NCBI GenBank assembly: GCA_027448945.1
Contig: DAIDMQ010000001.1
Coordinates: 1 to 64,000 of the forward strand
Reading direction: 5' to 3'
Origin: Gallionellaceae bacterium
GTDB taxonomy: Bacteria; Pseudomonadota; Gammaproteobacteria; Burkholderiales; Gallionellaceae
DNA: 64,000 nt
The first letter of the stretch is position 1. Every line of letters starts with the position of its first letter. A model generated the notes under the pieces. That model was not told where the DNA came from. It did no database searches and was given only the letters and a program-made list of their open reading frames with translations. Below, piece by piece: positions 55,348-63,316 of this stretch. Both the position numbers and the translations under genes were made by a program.

Positions 55348-55965
55348 ATGACAACCACATCTGCATACGAAAGCGCCGCCCAACTGCGTGAACCACAGCC
55401 TCGAGTGACTTTGCACGAGGAAAGTCCGTACCCACTGGAAGCTATCGGCGCACAACTAGCACTGCTGGCTGCGCATCCGCATATGGGAACATATCAGGAG
55501 CTGCCTGTCACCGCACACACCCTCACACACTGCGTCGCGCCTGTAACAGCCGAGACGCTTAACGCCGAGGTCTATGCGCGCTTCTGTGCAAATTCCAAGC
55601 TGCGCGCACTGCCCGTGGTCAGACATGGCAAACCTTTGGGATTGATTCCGCGTCGCGCCTTTCTTGCCAATTTTGAGACTGATGCACTAAGCGCCTGCGA
55701 TCAACCCTGCGCGCTGTTCATCGATATCGAAGCCCTGCGCGTCAATCGTCATATGCCTATCGAAGAGCTGGCCCAGTACTTGGTTGCCACATATTCCAGC
55801 CACGCCGAGCCGGTTTTCATGATCACTGAACAAGGCCGGTATATCGGCATCGCAAACACGCGCGACCTGTTGCGCGAACTGAGCGGCATGCAAACCAACA
55901 TCTCGCAGGCACTGCTGGAAGCCAAAGCCGTGTTGTACAAGGCAGTGGTAAGTTTTTATTCCTAG
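55348..55965 (+). CDS. Stand-alone CBS-like sensor protein
   Basis: 205 residues without catalytic motifs or membrane segments. Residues about 85-185 (LPVVRHGKPLGLIPRRAFLA to YIGIANTRDLLREL) line up in pattern with the N-terminal sensor region of the GGDEF-EAL protein at 58549 (LPIINAAHKPVGIVLRQEI to YAGVANGYDLLKEI), resembling a degenerate CBS pair that might bind a nucleotide. It starts an apparent transcription unit with a 42-aa ORF and the OlsA-type gene. A regulatory role is likely but unproven. Confidence 0.7.
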   Translation: MTTTSAYESAAQLREPQPRVTLHEESPYPLEAIGAQLALLAAHPHMGTYQELPVTAHTLTHCVAPVTAETLNAEVYARFCANSKLRALPVVRHGKPLGLIPRRAFLANFETDALSACDQPCALFIDIEALRVNRHMPIEELAQYLVATYSSHAEPVFMITEQGRYIGIANTRDLLRELSGMQTNISQALLEAKAVLYKAVVSFYS

Positions 55966-56002
55966 TCCGCCGTATCACCAACACTTGAGTAAGGGGAACC
56001 GT

Positions 56003-56131
56003 ATGCTGAAAGTTAATCGCAAACGCAACACCGCACTGGCATCTTGCCCCCGACTACTCACACATGGCCTGCAAAAGACTTTGGAATATGTGTGCACCAT
56101 CTCGGTGTTTACCCTGCTCTGCTCGGATTGA
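56003..56131 (+). CDS. Candidate 42-aa protein just upstream of olsA
   Basis: A short ORF beginning MLKVNRKRNT with a hydrophobic C-terminal third (LEYVCTISVFTLLCSD), so it could be a basic, membrane-attached micropeptide. AAGGGGA lies five bases before the ATG. The stop comes four bases before the olsA start, which lacks a strong ribosome-binding site of its own. The ORF may therefore act as a coupling leader as well as, or instead of, a functional peptide. No family is recognised. Confidence 0.45.
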   Translation: MLKVNRKRNTALASCPRLLTHGLQKTLEYVCTISVFTLLCSD

Positions 56132-56135
56132 GTGA

Positions 56136-57002
56136 ATGATAGATATCGTATTGCGCCGCGTGGTCGCGGTGATTCGCGCTGTTAGACTGGCCCTGCATTT
56201 ACTCTATGGCCTGACCATCGCCTTGAGCTATCCGTGGTTGGCGCACGGCTTGCAATGTCGCATCCTCCGTCGCTGGTCTATCGAACTACTGGATGTTTTG
56301 GGCGTAGAGATCATGCTGGGACGAGATGATGCGCTGTATAAAGTTCGTAACGGCCTGATCGTCACCAATCACATCTCTTGGCTGGACGTGTTCGTGCTCA
56401 ACGCTGTCGTGCCGATGCGCTTCGTCGCCAAATCCGAAGTGAAGCACTGGCCGGTCATAGGCTGGCTTTGTACCCGCGCCCAAACCCTGTTTCTGGAGCG
56501 CGGCAATCCGCGTGCCGCCGCAAGACTCAACACAAAACTCGTTGAAATATTGAAACAGGGTGGATGCCTCGCGGTCTTTCCCGAAGGCACGACCACTGAT
56601 GGTGCCAAAGTTGCGCACTTCCATTCCACATTGTTGCAACCGGCTATCGATGCGGGCGCATTGTTACAACCGATTGCTTTGCGCTATCAGGATGAAAACG
56701 GCCAGCGCAGTGATGCTGCGGTATACATAGACGATATCTCTTTCGGTGTATCGCTATGGCGCATCTTGTCCGCCCCCCGCTTGCAAGTCAGACTCATTGC
56801 AAGCTCGCCCATCCCCACGCCGGGTCGCGATAGGCGGGCACTGACTCATGCTGCACACCAACATATCTCCGACGCTTTGCACACACTGGACAGCGTCGCC
56901 CATACCGCACAGTACGAAACATTGGCGACTTTGCACGAAGAACACTACACGCCGTCTTTGCACTGTTTACTACTCTCCCCACCGCTGGAAAGAAATCTCT
57001 AG
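56136..57002 (+). CDS. olsA: Lysophospholipid acyltransferase, OlsA/PlsC type
   Basis: Membrane acyltransferase of 288 residues. A hydrophobic N-terminus (about 10-35) is followed by acceptor motif NHISWLD (78-84, the HxxxxD catalytic pair) and FPEGTTTDG. It transfers an acyl chain to a lyso-lipid. With an OlsB-type gene next door, the second acylation of ornithine lipid is more likely than phosphatidic acid synthesis, though either is possible. The TAG stop codon is part of the CTAG end of the family B repeat, so the natural C-terminus may have been changed by that insertion. Confidence 0.84.
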   Translation: MIDIVLRRVVAVIRAVRLALHLLYGLTIALSYPWLAHGLQCRILRRWSIELLDVLGVEIMLGRDDALYKVRNGLIVTNHISWLDVFVLNAVVPMRFVAKSEVKHWPVIGWLCTRAQTLFLERGNPRAAARLNTKLVEILKQGGCLAVFPEGTTTDGAKVAHFHSTLLQPAIDAGALLQPIALRYQDENGQRSDAAVYIDDISFGVSLWRILSAPRLQVRLIASSPIPTPGRDRRALTHAAHQHISDALHTLDSVAHTAQYETLATLHEEHYTPSLHCLLLSPPLERNL

Positions 57003-57200
57003 GAGAACGCCGAATAAGTGTCTGCGCGGGCGCATCGCCGCGTTGCGCGGTGTGGGTTCCGGCATCACGCGCTACGCGCACGAGCCTGCACCAAAACTTC
57101 TATTTCGACTCCCCGCCTATCCATTTGATATGTCTGGTCATCCATGCTTCGTGCGTCTTGGAATGTATCCCGCTCGCCGACTTATTCAGCGTTTCCCTAG
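56999..57200. repeat. Family B repeat, complete 202-bp copy
   Basis: Bounded by CTAG at both ends with terminal inverted repeats of about 21 bp: the left end, CTAGGAGAACGCCGAATAAG, pairs with the reverse complement of the right end, CTAGGGAAACGCTGAATAAG, at 17 of these 20 positions. The interior is GC-rich on the left and shows no ORF of note. The left end forms the olsA stop codon, and the right end touches the Pho-box-like sequence of olsB. Size, ends and lack of transposase fit a MITE. Confidence 0.75.
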
Positions 57201-57237
57201 TCATCTATCTTTCATATTGCAGTAACTCTGCTGAAAT
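57198..57237 (+). promoter_or_regulatory. Tandem Pho-box-like repeats upstream of olsB
   Basis: Four 7-base units spaced by exactly four bases: TAGTCAT (57198), CTTTCAT (57209), CAGTAAC (57220) and CTGAAAT (57231). Against CTGTCAT/CTGTAAC they match at 5, 6, 6 and 5 of 7 positions. The 11-bp period is that of PhoB sites. CCTAAT at 57246-57251 could be the -10 element, with olsB starting 30 bases on. Control by PhoB is inferred. Confidence 0.5.
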
Positions 57238-57281
57238 CTGAGCTACCTAATCTGTCGGTTCTATTCAACAAGGAGAACACC

Positions 57282-58040
57282 ATGCTCGACTTGAACCGCC
57301 AGACCGGACATACAGCACGCCCCAAACTGAGTTCCAGCATCGCACGCACCCCGGCCGAAGTGGCCGAGGCGCAGCGCATACGCTACAAGGTTTTCGGTGA
57401 AGAAATGGGCGCCAAACTGCCGAGTGCAGATCAGGGCCTGGACATCGACCGCTTCGACGCTTACTGCGACCATTTGCTGGTGCGCAATAACGATGACAAC
57501 AAAGTAGTTGGCACTTATCGCATGATGCCACCCGAACAGGCGGTGAAAGCTGGCGGATATTATTCCGAGACCGAATTCGACATGACTCGTTTGGCGAATT
57601 TGCGCGGCAGCATGGTGGAAGTGGGTCGCTCTTGCGTACACCCGGACTATCGCGACGGCGCGACCATCACCCAACTGTGGGGCGGCCTCGCTGACTACAT
57701 CACCAAGAACGGTCACGAATATCTGATTGGTTGCGCCAGCATCAGCATGGGCGACGGTGGTCACTACGCCGCAAGCGTATATGACAAAGTGCACAAACTG
57801 CATGGCGCCCCGACTGAATACAGTGTGTTCCCGCACTGCCCGCTGCCACTGCGTGCCTTGAACCGCGATTTGGATGTCAGCATCCCGCCGTTGATCAAAG
57901 GTTATCTGCGTTTGGGCGCATACATCGCAGGTCAACCGGCTTGGGATCCTGATTTCAATGTTGCCGACCTGTTCATCCTGCTGCCGGTTTCGCGCATGAA
58001 TCCGAAGTACGTCAGACACTTTATGGGCCAACCAGCCTGA
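57282..58040 (+). CDS. olsB: OlsB-type N-acyltransferase (ornithine lipid synthesis)
   Basis: 252 residues of the GNAT-like acyltransferase family that makes lyso-ornithine lipid from ornithine and acyl-ACP. Typical segments are AEAQRIRYKVFGEEMGA, FDAYCDHLLVRN, VVGTYRMMPPEQA, MVEVGRSCVHPDYRDG and LIGCASISM. AAGGAG precedes the ATG. It has its own promoter region because the family B repeat separates it from olsA. A terminator follows. The same family includes acyltransferases for other amino-acid lipids, so glycine or glutamine lipids are alternatives. Confidence 0.85.
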   Translation: MLDLNRQTGHTARPKLSSSIARTPAEVAEAQRIRYKVFGEEMGAKLPSADQGLDIDRFDAYCDHLLVRNNDDNKVVGTYRMMPPEQAVKAGGYYSETEFDMTRLANLRGSMVEVGRSCVHPDYRDGATITQLWGGLADYITKNGHEYLIGCASISMGDGGHYAASVYDKVHKLHGAPTEYSVFPHCPLPLRALNRDLDVSIPPLIKGYLRLGAYIAGQPAWDPDFNVADLFILLPVSRMNPKYVRHFMGQPA

Positions 58041-58060
58041 ACCTTGGCCTCATCCCCCGG

Positions 58061-58091
58061 TCGCGCACTTAGAACAGGTGCGCGATTTTTT
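58061..58091 (+). terminator. Rho-independent terminator after olsB
   Basis: TCGCGCAC (58061-58068) and GTGCGCGA (58078-58085) form a perfect 8-bp stem with a nine-base loop, followed by TTTTTT. It separates olsB from dgkA. Confidence 0.9.
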
Positions 58092-58131
58092 ATTTAAGAT
58101 GCGCGACTCAGCGTCGTGCCTGGAGTAATAC

Positions 58132-58506
58132 ATGGAAAGTCCGTACAAGGGCAAAACTGGCCTGCGCCGTTTGATGAATGCCTTGGGTTATTCGTTTGCA
58201 GGCTTTCGCGCCGCCTACAAACATGAGGACGCATTTCGCCAGGAAGTCCTGCTGGCCACCTTCTTAATTCCGCTCGCGCTGTGGTTGCCTGAATCTGCAA
58301 TCGGCAAGGCGATGATGATAGGCAGTGTGCTGTTGGTGATCATCGTGGAACTGGTCAATTCGGCCATTGAAGCTACGGTAGATCGAATCTCCCTCGAAAA
58401 CCACGACCTTGCCAAGCGCGCCAAAGACATCGGCAGCTCAGCTGTACTGGTCAGCCTCATCAACGTGTTGGTAGTGTGGGTGCTGGTACTGACATCACAT
58501 ACATAG
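58132..58506 (+). CDS. dgkA: Diacylglycerol kinase DgkA
   Basis: Small integral membrane kinase of 124 residues with three helices. An N-terminal amphipathic part (GLRRLMNALGYSFAGFRAAY) is followed by the signature VELVNSAIEATVDRISLENHDLAKRAKDIGSSAV. It returns diacylglycerol to phosphatidic acid. Beside lipid-remodelling genes it would recycle diacylglycerol released when phospholipids are degraded. Confidence 0.95.
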   Translation: MESPYKGKTGLRRLMNALGYSFAGFRAAYKHEDAFRQEVLLATFLIPLALWLPESAIGKAMMIGSVLLVIIVELVNSAIEATVDRISLENHDLAKRAKDIGSSAVLVSLINVLVVWVLVLTSHT

Positions 58507-58548
58507 GGATAACAGGACATGCCCGGTCGGGAGCGGGCTGCATCCTAA

Positions 58549-60303
58549 TCATGCTGCCATGGCAACATGCACTGACGGTGATGCGAGCAACAACTCTGTG
58601 AATTGAGCATAGGGCACAGGTCTGGAATACAGATATCCCTGCATGTAGTCGCAACCGCTCGTAATCAGCATATCTCTTTGCTCTACCGTTTCCACGCCCT
58701 CCGCAATCGTGCGTATGCCTAGTTTGTGGGCCATCACGATGATGGCTTCGGTCAGCGCTTGGTTGCTCTTGTTCTCAAACATATTCTGAATGAAGGATTT
58801 GTCGATCTTGAGATAATCGATATGGAATTTATTCAGGTATGACAGTGCCGAAAAACCCGTACCAAAATCGTCTATAGACACTTCGACACCCGCTTCTTGG
58901 AAACGCAGCAAGCTGTTGTACACATGCTCGGAGTCGTTTAACAGCAAGCCTTCTGTAATCTCTACGGTGATTACGCCACGGGGTAAATTCGACGCCTTCA
59001 ACCTGTCATTCCAAGCGTGACTACTCTTGCGTATGAATTGCACCGGCGACTTGTTGACGCTGACTTGTATTATCTGTCCGGTCTGCTCGTGCCAAGCTTC
59101 TATACTCTTGATCGCTTCAAAGAATACCCACTCCCCGATTTCAATTATCAAGCGCGATTCCTCTGCCAGGGGAATGAAATCTACCGGGCTGATCATGCCG
59201 CGTGTGGGGTGACGCCAGCGCAACAAGGCCTCCGCCTTGAATATCCGCCCGGTATGCGCTTCGACGATAGGCTGGTAATGAACTTCCAGTTGCCCGCCTT
59301 TGAGCGCGAGTCGCAAATCGTTGGTCAGCTTCATCTTCTCCAACGCCTCATATTGCATCGTCGGCAAGAAATAGCGGAAGCCGTTACGACCCGCCTCTTT
59401 GGCGGCATACATCGCATGGTCTGCGTGTTGCAACAGGCTCGTTAGATCATCGGCATCGTCCGGATACAGCGCAATGCCGATACTGCCCGACACATGCGCG
59501 ATCTCATCCGCACCCAGATCGAAGGGGGCGGCGAGTTCATCAATGATGTTTTGAGTGATGCGTTCCAAATGGCTGTGGCCGCCATAGTTGGTCAATATTG
59601 CGGTGAACTCATCCCCGCCCAAGCGAGCCACGGTATCCGAAGTGCGGATCGAATCCTTGATACGCTGTGCGACTTGCATCAACAGTTCATCACCCTTGGC
59701 GTGACCCATGCTGTCGTTGACTGCTTTGAAGTGATCCAGATCAATGAACAACAGTGCGATGGAAGTGCCGAGTCGCTTTGCCTTCATCAATTCTTGCCCC
59801 AACCTGTCGATAAACAGTCTGCGGTTTGGTAGTTTTGTTAATTGATCAAAATGCGCCAATTCGAATAAATGCTTCTGTTCGCGATTAGTAATTTCCTTGA
59901 GCAAATCGTAACCATTGGCTACGCCTGCATAGAGGCCATCCTCGGTGATCACAAATCCGTTCATCATGCATTCCACGCCGGCATCCAGCACGATACGCGC
60001 CACATCGTCGATCGCGGTCTCCTTGTCGACCACAATGGTCTTCTTGCTCAGCATGGTAGAGATCGTTCTGCCACCCTGTAACTCCTTGGCGTAGGGTTTA
60101 CTGAATATCTCGGTGATTTCCTGTCTCAGGACGATGCCCACGGGCTTATGTGCCGCGTTGATGATAGGCAAGGCGTAGAGCGCCTTATCCTTGAGAAATA
60201 TGGACAACACATCTATACATGTCTCGTTCATCGCCACTGCGGTAACACGGTGTATCAGCGCTTCTATCGTTCCCGCATCTATGCTTTGCGTAGAGTCATC
60301 CAT
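58549..60303 (-). CDS. CBS-like sensor, GGDEF and EAL domain protein
   Basis: 584 residues from ATG 60303, chosen because AAAGGAG lies eight bases upstream; earlier in-frame codons have none. Residues about 10-135 form a degenerate CBS-pair-like sensor related to the protein at 55348. The GGDEF domain (about 150-310) is intact (RLGGDEF) with inhibitory site RTSD. The EAL domain (about 325-575) keeps KAEALLRW, EITEGLLLND and DDFGTGFSALSYL, so phosphodiesterase activity is likely. Net direction of c-di-GMP turnover cannot be told. No membrane segment was seen. Confidence 0.9.
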   Translation of the reverse strand: MDDSTQSIDAGTIEALIHRVTAVAMNETCIDVLSIFLKDKALYALPIINAAHKPVGIVLRQEITEIFSKPYAKELQGGRTISTMLSKKTIVVDKETAIDDVARIVLDAGVECMMNGFVITEDGLYAGVANGYDLLKEITNREQKHLFELAHFDQLTKLPNRRLFIDRLGQELMKAKRLGTSIALLFIDLDHFKAVNDSMGHAKGDELLMQVAQRIKDSIRTSDTVARLGGDEFTAILTNYGGHSHLERITQNIIDELAAPFDLGADEIAHVSGSIGIALYPDDADDLTSLLQHADHAMYAAKEAGRNGFRYFLPTMQYEALEKMKLTNDLRLALKGGQLEVHYQPIVEAHTGRIFKAEALLRWRHPTRGMISPVDFIPLAEESRLIIEIGEWVFFEAIKSIEAWHEQTGQIIQVSVNKSPVQFIRKSSHAWNDRLKASNLPRGVITVEITEGLLLNDSEHVYNSLLRFQEAGVEVSIDDFGTGFSALSYLNKFHIDYLKIDKSFIQNMFENKSNQALTEAIIVMAHKLGIRTIAEGVETVEQRDMLITSGCDYMQGYLYSRPVPYAQFTELLLASPSVHVAMAA

Positions 60304-60376
60304 GAGATCAAGCTCCTTTACATTTACTTTCCTTGAATTGGGCATAGCCAAAAGCTTTGCCGGACAAACCGGTCTA

Positions 60377-60403
60377 ATCGTGATAACGGCAAGTTATCAC
60401 GAT
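60377..60403. promoter_or_regulatory. 11-bp inverted repeat upstream of the GGDEF-EAL gene
   Basis: ATCGTGATAAC (60377-60387) and GTTATCACGAT (60393-60403) are exact reverse complements with the spacer GGCAA. The centre is about 87 bp before the start codon at 60303, where a repressor or activator could act. As RNA it would also form a stable hairpin, but no T tract follows. The regulator is unknown. Confidence 0.55.
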
Positions 60404-60544
60404 AGCTTGAGCGCACATATTTCAAGAAGCGCATGAATTAGCCCGAAATCATCCCGGGCAAGTCATGCGCAACATTCATCGCAATATAAATATTGTTTAT
60501 TTTCAGTAAGTAAAAAATTTTTCCGGCAAGAGCCCATCCCGTGT

Positions 60545-60656
60545 TTGTCACACAAAATTCATAAATACTTCATGCCGGACTTGTCTGTGTAGCAGCCCCA
60601 CTCTAGTCACTCATACGCGTCATCAAGTCTTAAAGAATTTTTCATCAAACATTCAT
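60545..60656 (+). promoter_or_regulatory. Weak Pho-box-like repeats upstream of the glycosyltransferase
   Basis: Units TTGTCAC (60545), AATTCAT (60556) and ACTTCAT (60567) are spaced by four bases, and a second pair, TTTTCAT (60639) and CATTCAT (60650), shows the same 11-bp phase. Individual matches to CTGTCAT are only 4-5 of 7. The region is AT-rich, so chance is a real alternative. The rest of this gene-free stretch (60404-60718) shows nothing else notable. Confidence 0.3.
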
Positions 60657-60718
60657 CTGCGCGCCTCAGCATGCGTCTCATGGATAGCCAAGCTCAAATT
60701 AACCGCAGTATCAGCACC

Positions 60719-61894
60719 ATGCACATCGCCATAGTGAGTGAAACCACCTTGCCCGACGTGAATGGCGTGGCCATGACATTGGGTCATATGGTGTCGGGGC
60801 TGTGTGCACGCGGTCATAAGCTGCACATGATCCGTCCGCGCCGTAACAAGGACGATGCGGCCGATTTGCGCGATGGTTATAGCGAGACATTGGTGTATGG
60901 ATTTCCCCTGCCGGGTTATCCCGGGCTACGTGCCGGGTTGCCGGCCAAATCCGCTTTGCTGCGCCTTTGGAGCAAACAAAGACCAGACGTGGTGCACATC
61001 GCCACAGAAGGGCCTTTAGGTTGGACAGCACTGTCTGCCGCCCGCCAGTTGGGCTTGCCCGTCAGCAGCTACTTCCATACCAATTTCCAAAGCTACACCT
61101 TGCACTACCACTTACGGTTGTTGCGCAAACCGGTCTCCGCCTATTTGCGCCACTTCCACAACAAAGCCGACCGCACCCTAGTGCCCACAGTTGCGATGCA
61201 GCGGGAATTGGAGCGTCAGGACTATGCCAATGTGGGCGTGATCTCGCGCGGTGTGGATGCCGGATTGTTCAACCCGAACAAACGTGATGACGCATTACGG
61301 GCAAGCTGGGACGCGGATGCGCACACCCCGGTGGTGTTGCTGGTGAGCCGTCTTGCCGCCGAGAAAAATCTGGACGCGGCCTGCCTTGCCTATCGCGAGA
61401 TACAGAAGCTAAATCCCGAAACGCGCATGGTGATCGTGGGCGATGGCCCCGCGCGTAAAAACCTGCAACTGCGCTACCCCGATGTGATTTTCACAGGTGT
61501 AAAAACCGGTAGCGAATTGGCGCGGCATTACGCTTCCGGCGACATCTTCCTCTACCCCAGCCTGACCGAGACCTATGGCAACGTCACCATAGAAGCCATG
61601 GCCAGCGGTCTGGCAGTCGTCGCTTATGACTACGCTGCCGCACAGCTCCACATCAAACATGACGTGAACGGATTGTTGGTTCCCTATGCCGACAACGCCG
61701 CTTTCATCACTCAGGCACAAGCCTTGGCTAGCGATATGGCGCGTGTGCATCGTTTGCGTAACACCGCGCCGATCACGGTCAGTGCACTTGGCTGGTCACA
61801 AATTATTGTTCAGTTAGAGGCGGTGTTATCCGACATCGTCCGTACACGGGGAGTGCGATATGTTCAGCCTGAAATTGCCACTGCAACAGATTAG
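60719..61894 (+). CDS. GT4-family glycosyltransferase
   Basis: 391 residues with a GT-B fold. The start at 60719 (MHIAIVSETTLPDVNGVAMTL) fits the family. The C-terminal donor-binding half shows VSRLAAEKNLDAAC, VGDGPARKNL and FLYPSLTETYGNVTIEAMASG (EX7E motif). Close relatives include glycosyltransferases that make glycoglycerolipids and mannosyl lipids. The gene shares a transcript with a PAP2 phosphatase (35-base overlap). Together with neighbouring lipid genes, glycolipid synthesis is plausible; LPS or exopolysaccharide roles are not excluded. Confidence 0.85.
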   Translation: MHIAIVSETTLPDVNGVAMTLGHMVSGLCARGHKLHMIRPRRNKDDAADLRDGYSETLVYGFPLPGYPGLRAGLPAKSALLRLWSKQRPDVVHIATEGPLGWTALSAARQLGLPVSSYFHTNFQSYTLHYHLRLLRKPVSAYLRHFHNKADRTLVPTVAMQRELERQDYANVGVISRGVDAGLFNPNKRDDALRASWDADAHTPVVLLVSRLAAEKNLDAACLAYREIQKLNPETRMVIVGDGPARKNLQLRYPDVIFTGVKTGSELARHYASGDIFLYPSLTETYGNVTIEAMASGLAVVAYDYAAAQLHIKHDVNGLLVPYADNAAFITQAQALASDMARVHRLRNTAPITVSALGWSQIIVQLEAVLSDIVRTRGVRYVQPEIATATD

Positions 61895-62390
61895 TCGCTA
61901 CGACATGGAGTTGTGCGTGTTCTGTAATCGTCAGAGCCGCAACCTTGCAGTGCGTTATCTTTTTCGCATCATCAGCCGGCTGGGCGATGGTGTGTTCTGG
62001 TACACCCTGATGGCGGCACTGGTCATCCAGTTTCAGATGGCGGCCTTGATACCCGTTGCACACATGCTCACTGTCGCCGCATTGGGCACGCTGAGCTACA
62101 AACTGATCAAGGGCAAGACACTGCGCCCGCGTCCCTTCAACGTCTATCCCGCCATCGTGTGCATGGGCAAAACACTGGATCAGTTCAGCTTCCCATCCGG
62201 CCACACTATGCACGCCGTGGCCTTCAGCATCATCGCCGTGTCTTACTTCCCATTCCTGTTTTGGCTGGTTGCGCCCTTTGCATTATTAGTCGCGCTGTCC
62301 CGCCCTATCCTCGGCCTGCACTACCCCAGCGATGTCCTGGCTGGCGCGGCACTGGGTGCGACACTCGCGATCATTTCATTGCAAATTTAA
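61860..62390 (+). CDS. PAP2-family membrane phosphatase
   Basis: 176 residues with several helices and the three PAP2 motifs: KGKTLRPRP, PSGHTMH and SRPILGLHYPSDVLAG, the last holding the catalytic His. Members dephosphorylate phosphatidate, prenyl diphosphates or similar lipids. ATG 61860 overlaps the glycosyltransferase gene by 35 bases; a later ATG at 61905 would leave no overlap. If the pair makes glycolipid, this enzyme could supply diacylglycerol; that is inference. Confidence 0.87.
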   Translation: MFSLKLPLQQISRYDMELCVFCNRQSRNLAVRYLFRIISRLGDGVFWYTLMAALVIQFQMAALIPVAHMLTVAALGTLSYKLIKGKTLRPRPFNVYPAIVCMGKTLDQFSFPSGHTMHAVAFSIIAVSYFPFLFWLVAPFALLVALSRPILGLHYPSDVLAGAALGATLAIISLQI

Positions 62391-62403
62391 CGCGGCAGCG
62401 GCG

Positions 62404-62434
62404 GTTAGCCGCGATTAATTTTTTCGCGGCTAAC
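62404..62434. terminator. Hairpin between convergent PAP2 and phospholipase genes
   Basis: GTTAGCCGCGA (62404-62414) and TCGCGGCTAAC (62424-62434) form a perfect 11-bp stem around an AT-rich loop. It lies 14 bases past the PAP2 stop codon and 34 bases past the convergent gene's end. It lacks a following T tract in either direction, so it is an atypical, possibly bidirectional, terminator. Confidence 0.55.
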
Positions 62435-62467
62435 TGACTGACCCTGCATCGCCATTTCAATTAATTT

Positions 62468-63316
62468 TCAGATCGGACTAAACACATCCTGTGGCAGGGG
62501 CACGCGATGGCGTAGCTGCATTGCGGGAATGTTGTCTATACGCCGGCGCATATCCAGATCAGAACTGCAGGGGTCGGGATTCCACACCGGCTCCTCGCCC
62601 AGCAGAATGCGGTCGATATGCGCCAGATGTGAGCGGGTCTGCTTGAGGTAAAAATTGAAGCGCCTTTGCATGCCGGCATCCATCCATCTACCGCCGTGAT
62701 AACACAGCATCGGGATGCGGCTGGTGCGCAACACATCCTCCGCGCTGGCGAGCACTTCGACACCACGCTTGGCCAACTGCAAAGGACAGGCAAAGTGCTG
62801 CGACACATAGCCGGCCAACTCATTGCAATGCGTGCGCATCAACTGTGCCGGCTCGGTGTAGAGATACCGACGGATATGCATATCCATTGCCCACTCGCAT
62901 GCGGCGTGGGTCAGCATCGGCACGTTGCCCCACATCTTCTCGTGTGCCGGAACAAAATGGTTATGCGCGATGACATCCACCAAAAGATGGCTAACGAAAC
63001 CCAGGGATAGCGCGAACTCTTCATCGCTCTTTGCATCATCGAGCAATTGGCGTGCGCGCTGCCATTGATGGGTAGTCGAGAAAGGTTCGCCCCAGGGATG
63101 TTCGCTGAGTAATGCCAAATCGGGCAGGCAGGCACCCGCCAACACCAGCTTGGGGAAATTCTTGATGGCGCGCAGATAGCGCGCATCGGTGAGCGGGACT
63201 GCCCACAACAACAACTGCGCAAAATACACATGGGTATACAAACCCCAGGCATGCGCATCCGCACTCCATAACAACAGCGGAACCAACCAACGCCAGTATC
63301 TGCACAGATTTTTCAT
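62468..63316 (-). CDS. Zinc-dependent phospholipase C-like protein
   Basis: 282 residues with a signal peptide (about MKNLCRYWRWLVPLLLWS) ending near ADAHA. The mature protein starts WGLYTHVYFAQLLLW, where Trp and His match the zinc-ligand start of phospholipase C, and SHLLVDVIAHNHFVPAHEKMW supplies further His/Asp ligands. The family (Zn_dep_PLPC) has few studied members. If active on phospholipids in the periplasm it would fit lipid turnover with the neighbouring genes. ATG 63316 is chosen because the signal peptide begins there. Confidence 0.78.
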   Translation of the reverse strand: MKNLCRYWRWLVPLLLWSADAHAWGLYTHVYFAQLLLWAVPLTDARYLRAIKNFPKLVLAGACLPDLALLSEHPWGEPFSTTHQWQRARQLLDDAKSDEEFALSLGFVSHLLVDVIAHNHFVPAHEKMWGNVPMLTHAACEWAMDMHIRRYLYTEPAQLMRTHCNELAGYVSQHFACPLQLAKRGVEVLASAEDVLRTSRIPMLCYHGGRWMDAGMQRRFNFYLKQTRSHLAHIDRILLGEEPVWNPDPCSSDLDMRRRIDNIPAMQLRHRVPLPQDVFSPI

